Shown: positions 57,202 through 64,000 of the stretch, piece after piece
How the letters are laid out: each line of letters opens with the position of its first letter
Position numbering within the stretch: the first letter of the stretch is position 1
From: Polyangiaceae bacterium
GTDB lineage: Bacteria; Myxococcota_A; Polyangia; Polyangiales; Polyangiaceae
DNA length: 64,000 nucleotides
Direction: 5' to 3'
Assembly: GCA_016715885.1 (NCBI GenBank)
Contig: JADJXL010000010.1
Span: 1-64,000, forward strand
Program-made: the position numbers and the translations under genes
Notes under the pieces: generated by a model
What the model was told of the DNA's origin: nothing
The model's database searches: none
What the model saw: the letters and a program-made list of their open reading frames with translations, nothing else

Positions 57202-57767
57202 CCGCAGTTTTTCATAGACTGGGCGCCAAGGGATACGAGATCATCAATACCGTCAACGGCTACGATGATGACGAGGTGCTTCGCGATCTCCACGGCCCAT
57301 CTCGAAAGCACGACTGGATACCGATCCTCGTACGACGTTGTCGGCCTTCACGGCAGGAGGCTTTCAGAGCCGCGGACCTGCCTTATGACCATGACGTCCT
57401 CATCTTGCGTCCTTCGGCTGTCGATGCTCTTCGCAACATCCTCGAGGCGCACGGAGAAGTGCTTCCCCTTGCTACCGAAGATGGTGTCGAGCTATTCGTG
57501 TTCAACCCGCGTTTCAGCATCGATGCATTCGATACGGAGCGATCGACCTACGAACAAGTCCCAGGAACGAATACCCTCTGGATCCGCAAATATGTCTTCA
57601 TCGAGTCTGCGATCCGCGGCATCGACATCTTTCGGATGCCAATTGCGGGCGCCCATAGCCTCTTCTTCAGCGACCGCTTCGTCGAGCGGGTCAAAGCGGC
57701 CAAGCTGAAGGGCACCGAGTTCATCAAGCTGTGGTCGTCCGACGAGTCTGCGCAATCGGGCGCATAG
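57198..57767 (+). CDS. Imm11-like immunity protein
   Basis: Begins MTAVFHRLGAKGYEIINTVN and ends IDIFRMPIAGAHSLFFSDRF, VERVKAAKLKGTEFIKLW, the signature of the Imm11 (DUF1629-like) immunity family, whose members end in a SDRF..A...KGxEF pattern. About 189 residues, typical for the family. The ATG overlaps the proposed toxin stop (ATGA), the standard arrangement for a toxin/antidote pair, but in the sequence as given the two are one continuous frame. It should bind and block the upstream AHH nuclease. Confidence 0.75.
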   Translation: MTAVFHRLGAKGYEIINTVNGYDDDEVLRDLHGPSRKHDWIPILVRRCRPSRQEAFRAADLPYDHDVLILRPSAVDALRNILEAHGEVLPLATEDGVELFVFNPRFSIDAFDTERSTYEQVPGTNTLWIRKYVFIESAIRGIDIFRMPIAGAHSLFFSDRFVERVKAAKLKGTEFIKLWSSDESAQSGA

Positions 57768-57969
57768 ATTCCCTCCATCGACAGCGCCACGCGCGACGCA
57801 TGCAACGTACGTTTTCCGGCGCGAGATCGCTCGAAGCGTACGTCGCGCTTGTCGAATCGCTCGAAAACGCGACGATGGTACAGGATACGACGCGCGAAGT
57901 GCTCGACTTTGACGACCACCAACAAATTTCTTGACACCCGTTCGCCCTCGTCCTACGCACCCCCACCGC

Positions 57970-58707
57970 ATGAACTACAGCCTTTCCACTGTACGCCGAG
58001 GCTTGCGCAACCTGTTCACTCAGCGCATCGCAGCCCTCGAAGCCAGCAAGGCCGGCGCCTATTACAAGGTCGAGCTGCATGGGTATGCCACCGAAATCGG
58101 CGACCTCCCCGCCGCCATTGCATCCGCCCCCTTCAAAGACGACCTGCGCACGACCGACGTCCGACACGATAGCCTCGGCAAAGTCATTCACCTCGTCACC
58201 GAAACTTGCTTCGTCTGCCCCGATGTCGATCCCGCCATCATCGCCGCCGCCAAGCAAATTCGAGACGCTTTCATTCCTTCGCTCGATGAATTGCAAAGTC
58301 CTTATGCGGCCGAAGGCGAACGCGCCACCGAACGCAAACCCTTGCTCGACTCACTCGAACCCCAATTGAGTGTTCTTCTTGCCTTGGGATGCGAGCAAAA
58401 CATTGCTCGATGTCGCCACGGCCTTCTTGAACGAAGGCCAAAAGCTCGATTCGCTCTTGAATCAACGCGCCGACGTGCCCAAAGGCATTCCACGTCGAGC
58501 CGCATCGCTACGAGCCAAAGCCGTCGGAACACTCAATCGCCTTCGCAAAGACTTGAAAAAGAAAATCGAACGCGATGCGAGCTTGCCCCGAGACCTCGAA
58601 CCAAAGCGTCTTCGGCTTTTTTCGATACGCTGCATGCCATGGAAGCCGCAGGAAAAGGCCACGAGCCGGTCGAGGGCGAAAACGAAGCTCCCATAGCAAC
58701 GCCGTAG
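57970..58707 (+). pseudogene. Hypothetical protein with two compensating frameshifts
   Basis: Start MNYSLSTVRRGLRNLFTQRI. The first 140 residues include KVELHGYATEIGDLPAAIAS and a Cys pair in TETCFVCPDVDPAIIAAAKQ. Near 58370 the sense moves to another frame (SKTLLDVATAFLNEGQKLDS ... GTLNRLRKDLKKKIERDASL, a helical region), and near 58600 it returns (AFFDTLHAMEAAGKGHEPVE) to end ..APIATP. Both internal frames are open elsewhere by composition, so the reconstruction rests on helix-like content and residue bias. No family recognised. It is the last gene of a plus-strand run after the toxin/immunity pair. Confidence 0.5.
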
Positions 58708-58739
58708 TCCGCTCCTTCGCGACCGCCCTGGCCTCCAAG
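58694..58739 (+). repeat. 46-bp dispersed repeat at a gene 3' end, copy 2
   Basis: Matches 55868-55913 with three substitutions and again spans the final codons and stop of a gene (..ATP stop). Confidence 0.7.
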
Positions 58740-59051
58740 ATGGCCCCCCGGTCCAATCAATCGCATCCTCCCCTACCTCGGAGACCAACCAGGGTCCGAA
58801 CGATCGCATCCGCCTTGGTCTCGACGACCGACCGGCATCCGAACGACGGCATCCTCGCTTGGTTCAGAGATAGGCCGGACCCCTTACGAGCGCAACCAAC
58901 GCTATCTCGAATGCCAACCGCAGGCCGAGCATTCGCGCGAGCCTTGATCGCGGTGACGTGCTCGGGTCCGGTCCATCGCATGGCGCGCCGTCTCGAAGAC
59001 CAGCCGAAGTTCAATCGCTCTCGGCCCACGAGCCGCTGAGTTCGTCGCTGG
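58740..59051. other. Gene-free region with degenerate repeats
   Basis: No supported gene. Loosely repeated phrases built on TCCGAACGA(T/C)(C/G)GCATCC and CTTGGTCTC/GACC recur every 55-60 bp from about 58750 to 58870, a worn tandem repeat. The remainder has no recognisable signal. Confidence 0.5.
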
Positions 59052-60074
59052 CTACGACCTACGCATGCTCCGCTTGTATTCTGCCGGAGTTATCCCCGTC
59101 CATCGCTTGAAAGCTCGATGGAACGCGGGAACTTCCGCAAAACCAATCAGAAACGCCACTTCATTGATCGTTCGTTTTGGATCTTGCAAATATCGCATCG
59201 CCATTTCTCGGCGAAGGTCGGCGAGCAGCTTGGCAAAGCTCGTGCCCTCGTCGCTGAGGCGCCGCTGCAACGTGCGTGAGCTCATGCGCATTTTCGCTGC
59301 AACGGCACTCACCGCAGGCTCGCCATCCAACAAATGGTCGGTCATGTGGCACTTCACCCGCCCGGGAAACGAGCGATCCTCGGGCAGCTTGGCCATCAAG
59401 TCCTCGAGCTGACGCTCCAGCACCGCTTGAAGGCGAGGTTCGGCCCGGTGCTGAGATCGATCCAAGTCGGAACCATTGAGCACCAATTCACTGCGCGGAC
59501 ACGAATAATGCACGGGCGATCGAAACAGCCGCTCCTGCTCGTGTGTTTGCGCGGGCGCAGGATGGGCGAAGCGCACCTCGCGCGGGGAAAAGTCGTCCCC
59601 CACAGCTCGGCGACCTTGCAGCACGGCCAGCGCCAACATGCACTCCACAGGGTGCCTCGGTGCAACCGCTACATCAATGAGACCATGCGCCAAACGAGCC
59701 ACGTCGCCCTCCACGTCGAGCGATAGAAACGTCCCCTCGTGAATCAGGCGCACATAACGCTCCATCCGCCGGTAATGGTCGCCCAGCGTCGCGCAGCTCC
59801 GCACGGCAAACGCAAGCACGTCGAAGTGCTCCTCGGGACAGAGACAAACCCATTCGGCCAGGTGCAAGCCAAAGTCCGGATCGCCGGCAAGACGCGAAGC
59901 CTCGTCCCACAAACGCAGCTTGGCCTGGTGCGGAATGCCCGCGTCGGGATCACCGATTGAAGCTGGATTCAGCCCCACCGCGTGCAAAAGCTCATCCGGC
60001 CGCACACCCGATCGGATTGCGAACGCAATGAGACTCGGAAGCCCCTTGTACTGTCGAACATCGCCGTCGCTCAT
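59052..60074 (-). CDS. AraC-family transcriptional regulator
   Basis: 340 residues. The N-terminal 200 match the arabinose-binding-like sensor of OruR/ArgR-type AraC regulators (LPSLIAFAIRSGVRPDELLH, GDPDFGLHLAEWVCLCPEEH). The C-terminal pair of helix-turn-helix motifs is clear: VSAVAAKMRMSSRTLQRRLS with FAKLLADLRREMAMRYL, then TINEVAFLIGFAEVPAFHRA and FKRWTGITPAEYKR. It is divergent from the copper monooxygenase gene, 167 bp apart, and is the natural candidate to control the copper enzyme pair. Confidence 0.92.
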   Translation of the reverse strand: MSDGDVRQYKGLPSLIAFAIRSGVRPDELLHAVGLNPASIGDPDAGIPHQAKLRLWDEASRLAGDPDFGLHLAEWVCLCPEEHFDVLAFAVRSCATLGDHYRRMERYVRLIHEGTFLSLDVEGDVARLAHGLIDVAVAPRHPVECMLALAVLQGRRAVGDDFSPREVRFAHPAPAQTHEQERLFRSPVHYSCPRSELVLNGSDLDRSQHRAEPRLQAVLERQLEDLMAKLPEDRSFPGRVKCHMTDHLLDGEPAVSAVAAKMRMSSRTLQRRLSDEGTSFAKLLADLRREMAMRYLQDPKRTINEVAFLIGFAEVPAFHRAFKRWTGITPAEYKRSMRRS

Positions 60075-60241
60075 CGTTTGTACACCAACCTATAAAGATT
60101 GGCGCGCACGAGCAATCTTTTTGGCACCGTCGAGCAATGTTTTTGGCTGCGCATTGCGTACGCTGATCGCCTCCGTCCGCTCGTACACCAACGCACGAGT
60201 CGGAAGCGACATCGATCACAAAAGCGGCGAAAGGACGCGTC

Positions 60242-61186
60242 ATGCCAATTCACATTCGTTCGAGCTCCCACCATGCCATTGCAGGTTTCGTCCTGTCCAG
60301 TCTATCGCTCACCGGCTGCTCCGATGAGCCCAATGCGGCAAGCGACGAGCCGACGTACATTCGGGACATACAGCCGCTCGTAAAGGCGAATTGCGTAGAT
60401 TACGTCACGGGTTTCGGCGTCGAGCCTGGAAATGCGGCTATCGTGCATCATGCGATCGCCTATGTCGTTCGACCTGTCAAAGTAGCCGAATTCCAAACGC
60501 TCGATGATGCCGACCCGGAGCCGGGGTGGGCTTGTTTCGGCGGCCCAGGGGGAACGCCGGGCCAAGGGCCTCCGGCGAGCTGGATTGGCGGATGGGTGCC
60601 GGGCGGACTGGGAGAGGATTTCCCCGAAGGAACGGGTATCGAGGTCCCGGTCGGTGCGAAGCTCATCGTGCAAATGCATTACAACAGTTCGAGCGCGACA
60701 CCTTCGTCCGATCAGACGAAAATCGTCCTTCGAACCGATACCGCGGTGGAAAAGAAGGCCGCGATCATTCCGTTTGCCAATATTCAATGGTTGCTCGGCG
60801 GAATGACCATCCCTGCCCATTCGAAGGACGTGGTGCATTCCTATTCCACAGACCCGATGACGGTCGTCAATCTCATGACCGGGGGCGCGCTTTCCGGCAG
60901 CAAGCCCCTCACGCTCCACAGCGTCGGGCTGCACATGCACACGCTGGGCAAGCGCATTGCCACACGTTGGGACCGCAAAGACGGCACGAGCGAATGCCTC
61001 ATCGATGTCCCGCGCTGGGACTTCAATTGGCAATCCAACTATACCTTCCGCACGCCGAAGCAAATGGCTCCCGGCGACGAGCTTTATCTCGAGTGCCAAT
61101 GGGACAACCCCGGGAGCACCGACGTGAAATGGGGTGAAGGTACGAATGACGAGATGTGCCTTGCGCCGTACTACGTCACGGAATGA
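60242..61186 (+). CDS. Copper type II monooxygenase-like lipoprotein with an apparent internal deletion
   Basis: Lipoprotein leader (FVLSSLSLTGC). The mature part starts PTYIRDIQPLVKANC, the beginning of a cytochrome c-like domain, but the expected CxxCH and roughly 100-150 residues are missing. The text jumps to DYVTGFGVEPGNAAIVHHAI. From there the Cu2 monooxygenase fold is readable: VHHAIAY (CuH-type His pair), IVQMHYNSS, LHSVGLHMHTLGKRI (His-x-His) and WGEGTNDEMCLAPYY. These give the ligands of the peptidylglycine/dopamine-beta-monooxygenase superfamily. The frame is kept, so a protein could be made. A good GGAC lies before the ATG. It is paired with the tyrosinase gene 32 bp downstream. 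Confidence 0.7.
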   Translation: MPIHIRSSSHHAIAGFVLSSLSLTGCSDEPNAASDEPTYIRDIQPLVKANCVDYVTGFGVEPGNAAIVHHAIAYVVRPVKVAEFQTLDDADPEPGWACFGGPGGTPGQGPPASWIGGWVPGGLGEDFPEGTGIEVPVGAKLIVQMHYNSSSATPSSDQTKIVLRTDTAVEKKAAIIPFANIQWLLGGMTIPAHSKDVVHSYSTDPMTVVNLMTGGALSGSKPLTLHSVGLHMHTLGKRIATRWDRKDGTSECLIDVPRWDFNWQSNYTFRTPKQMAPGDELYLECQWDNPGSTDVKWGEGTNDEMCLAPYYVTE

Positions 61187-61218
61187 TCCAATAAAACTGC
61201 TTACAGGAGACAGAGAAC

Positions 61219-62339
61219 ATGAATTCCATCCGAAATACGTGGGCAATTTCAGGCGTCGTGTGCGTGCTGCTTGTGGGGACCGCGGGCGGTTGCTCGGACG
61301 GCAATGACAATACGGGGACCGCCGGGACGGGTAATGCCGGCGGCGAGGCTGGTTCAGGCGGTCATGGTCATGGAGGCATGGGAGGCATGGGGGGCATGGG
61401 GGGCAGTATGGTGACTCCGCAGCACGAGCAGCTTTGCAAGCTGGTCACCATGGGTGTCGGGACGAGCGGTGGGTATGCCATTCCGGGCGTAGCCGGTGCA
61501 GCGACGTGGGGAATGCCGGCCATGCCGCCGGCCGTGCCGCGTGTGCGCAAATCGTGGTCGTCGCTTCAAGACAGCGAAAAGAAAAAAGTCGTCGACGCAT
61601 GGCCGAAGTCACGGGCGATCCGAATTTTGCGTTGCCCTATTGGGATTGGACGGATTGCCATGCCGACGGCAACCCCAAAACATGCGCGCCGCTCTTCGAC
61701 AATAGCTACCTGGGCACGGCCGGAGGCTGCGACGACGCCACCGCGGCAGTCACCGGTTATCTCACCGACCAGGGCTTCATGACGAACATCTATACCGAGG
61801 GGCAGCAGCCCTTCGGCACGAGCGGCGTGCGCTGCGGAAAACGACCCATTCTGCGCAAAGTCGGATGCATTCCTCTCGTCAATGGGCCGCCGGATGCCGC
61901 TGCGATCGACGGCATCTTCGATCGCCTCGTGTACGACTCGAACCCCAATGACAGTTGCTACACCGAAGAGGACGTCTCGTTCCGTCAATACCTCGAAGGC
62001 TTCGACAACGACGACACGGAAGCGCTCTGCGTCGCCGCGGGCTGCAAGATGCACGGACAAGGCCACGTATTCATTGGTGGCGACATGCAAGCGAGCACCG
62101 CGTCACCCAATGACCCCATGTTCTTCCTCAACCATGCCCAAGTCGATCGCCTGTGGGCAGCCTGGCAGGAGGCGAATGTGCAAAGCGGTGATCCCGCGAG
62201 GATGGTCGATCACGGTAACCCGGGCTATCCCGAAACTTACCGCGGCCCGCTCTTCAATTTCACCGAGGTCGATGTCTCCGACGTCTTCGACTACAAGACG
62301 CTCGGGTACGAATACGATACACTGCCCAGCAAGAAGTGA
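61219..62339 (+). pseudogene. Tyrosinase-like lipoprotein lacking the CuA region, frameshifted
   Basis: AGGAGA precedes MNSIRNTWAISGVVCVLLVG with lipobox AGGC and a His/Gly/Met-rich stalk (GHGHGGMGGMGGMGGSM). The tyrosinase start VRKSWSSLQDSEKKKVVDAW is joined near 61602 to EVTGDPNFALPYWDWTDC in another frame. The intervening CuA segment, with its three His and the PAFLPWHR phrase, is absent, about 50-60 residues. The CuB part is intact: KMHGQGHVFIGGD and SPNDPMFFLNHAQVDRLWAA. With CuA missing the product could not bind a copper pair. Either a deletion killed the gene or the assembly dropped about 170 bp. Confidence 0.75.
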
Positions 62340-62347
62340 GGAAACGC

Positions 62348-64000
62348 CTACCCCGACGCCTCCGCCAAAACATCGTCCACCCGCTTTACCCACGTCTCTT
62401 TGCCGTCGAACGTCATCACGTATTCGTACACCGGCGACGCACCGGCCGCGACGAGCTCCGCGGCATAACGTAGCTCGCGCACTTGCTGAGCGCCTTCTTT
62501 CAGCACGCCCTCCACGGTTTTTCGCGGGCTGTCGAGCACCTTGAATTCGATGACCACACCGGGACGCCCCGCGGTTTTCGGCCGCATGATCATGTCGGCG
62601 CGACCGTACCCGGATTCGCGGTTGGAACGAATTTCGTATTGCTTTTCCAAACTGCAAGCAGCCCCAGGACGAAACCATGATAAAGTTTCTCCGGGCTCGC
62701 TCCGGCCGGATCGAAATACGACATCGCCGTCAAAAGAATGCGCCCGAGCCTCTCTTGCACCGTCGCCGCATCTCCGGCAAGCAGCGCCTTGACCACCATC
62801 TTCGTATCATCCGACGACGGATCCGCTTTCGCGAGCCAAAACCGAAAAAGGTCTTGATACACGATGTTCACTTCACGGTTGGGGATCGCGAGTTTTCCAT
62901 AATAGCGTCCCATGTCGAGCTGCAAATCGACGACCTTCAGGTATCCCGCGAACAGCAAAAAATTCCAAAACGCCTCGGGGATCCGCTCGATGTCCCGCAA
63001 GACGATGTTGGAATCGATTTGCACGTCGATGGTGCCTCCGTTCAAGAGCGCCGCCGACTTTTCGGACAAGCCGAGCCCCTCGTTCAGCGCCAGCCGCTCG
63101 ATGAGCTCGTTCAGAGCGGTGTTCACCCAATAAGGCTCGAGTTTACCGCGTTTGAGATAATGGAGAATCGACCCTGGATTGTAGATGACATGCCCACCGA
63201 AAACATACCCGTTATACCACGACCGGACTTCTTCCAAGCGCCCTGGTTCGATGATGGAGGCGACCTCGTCATCGGTGAATCCAAACGCCATACTGTACGG
63301 CTCGTGAATGATCGAATACACGTCGATATGGTTCAGCCCCGAGAACATATTTTCTTTGGACACACGCAAAATGCCCGTCAGCACCGCCTTGAAGAGGGCC
63401 GTGTTGTCCTTCAGGCAAGCGGAGAAGAAGTTGCGGAAAAACAGCACGACGTCATCGAAAAAGCCATGTGCATAGGCGGATTGCACCGGCGTGTCGTATT
63501 CGTCGATCAAAATTACCACACGTTCGCCGTGGTATTCATAAAGAGCCCGCGACAACCAATCAAACGCATAGGGGAGCTCCCCATCGCCGAGCTCGCCGCT
63601 GAGTATGCCCTCGAATTTTCGCTCCATGGTCGGATCGAGCTCATGCTGATCGAGTAGGTAGCGATGTCCGCGAAACGCCTTCACGAGCTGATCGCGGATG
63701 CCAATCATCGCATCCGACAACGTACGTGCCTTCACGTCCTTGAACGTGACGGAGATGACCGGATACTTCTGGAAGTGCTCCATCGCCTCGGCGTCGTTCG
63801 TGACCTCGAGGCCCGCGAACAACGAGGAAAGGTCTTCGTTCGTTTTGCGAAGAAAGTAGCCGAGCATCGACAGGTTGAGCGTCTTGCCAAACCTTCGCGG
63901 CCGAGGGAACAGAAAGACCTTGCTCGGGTCGTCGAGAATCTCGCTGATGAAACCGGTCTTGTCGATGTAGCCGAGCTTTGCTTCGCGAAGCTCGCGAAAG
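62348..64000 (-). pseudogene. AAA-ATPase-like/PD-(D/E)XK (DUF1703) protein, partial at window edge, one frameshift
   Basis: The gene enters from beyond 64000, so the N-terminus is unseen. The visible part starts with a P-loop-like VFLFPRPRRFGKTLNLSML, then HGERVVILIDEYDTPVQSAY (Walker B-like) and FRNFFSACLKDNTALFKAVL, as in the AAA-ATPase_like family. Near 62640 a one-base shift moves the C-terminal nuclease-like domain to another frame: SGYGRADMIMRPK and GVVIEFKVLD, the D...ExK of a PD-(D/E)XK fold, ending at 62348. Joining the frames gives WKSNTKFV.. then QYEIRSNRESGYGRAD. The family is common in multi-copy sets in myxobacteria and Bacteroidetes and its role is poorly known. Confidence 0.8.

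Noticed and set aside
1..64000. tRNA, rRNA or known riboswitch
   Set aside because: No cloverleaf with a GTTCAAATC-like T arm, rRNA segment or riboswitch core was recognised by eye.

Overview
The window looks like a myxobacterial chromosome segment, probably from the Polyangiales (Sorangium/Polyangium side). This is inferred from very high G+C, many lipoproteins with Gly/Ser-rich stalks, Hanks-type Ser/Thr kinases fused to ATPase, TPR or WD40 modules, a sigma-54 activator, RCC1 and Cys-rich surface proteins, and lipoprotein toxin/immunity genes of the kind described as SitA/SitI in Myxococcus. No rRNA or tRNA gene was recognised. Many genes are interrupted by single-base shifts after which homology resumes in another frame, often at homopolymers. 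Either the assembly carries uncorrected indels or the region is decaying, so several genes are annotated as one locus spanning several frames.

Layout. 1-5109: type I restriction-modification operon hsdR-hsdM-hsdS (hsdR and hsdM frame-broken, hsdS intact). 5590-6740: putative lipoprotein toxin with a small immunity-like gene. 6771-16645 (minus strand): tandem array of SitA-like lipoprotein toxins and double-CXXC SitI-like immunity genes, ending in a toxin gene that has lost its toxic tip. 16724-17675: a 13-repeat CRISPR array without cas genes, directly upstream of the toxin array and apparently transcribed in the same direction. 18343-25736: lipoproteins, a sigma-region-4-like protein, an alpha/beta hydrolase, a MITE-like element next to a LuxR remnant, a GNAT acetyltransferase and several short tandem-repeat blocks.

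25868-32369 (minus strand) is a four-gene defence cassette: a SAVED-domain protein with an HEXXH metallopeptidase motif, a CD-NTase (CBASS-type cyclase), McrB and McrC. This is the most interesting part of the window: the likely CBASS effector carries a putative zinc peptidase and sits in one co-directional block with McrBC.

32692-51671 is a signalling region: two kinase/ATPase proteins flank a 1,916-residue surface lipoprotein (Asn-Gly tetrapeptide stalk, 14 RCC1 repeats, Cys-rich modules, PPC domain). They are followed by a sigma-54 activator and a divergent kinase-STAND-WD40 protein. 51673-64000 holds Cys-rich lipoproteins, a PEGA-type protein, an ADP-ribosylglycohydrolase, an AHH nuclease toxin whose frame runs into an Imm11-like immunity domain, an AraC regulator divergent from a pair of copper enzymes that both appear internally deleted, and an AAA-ATPase/PD-(D/E)XK protein that leaves the window.
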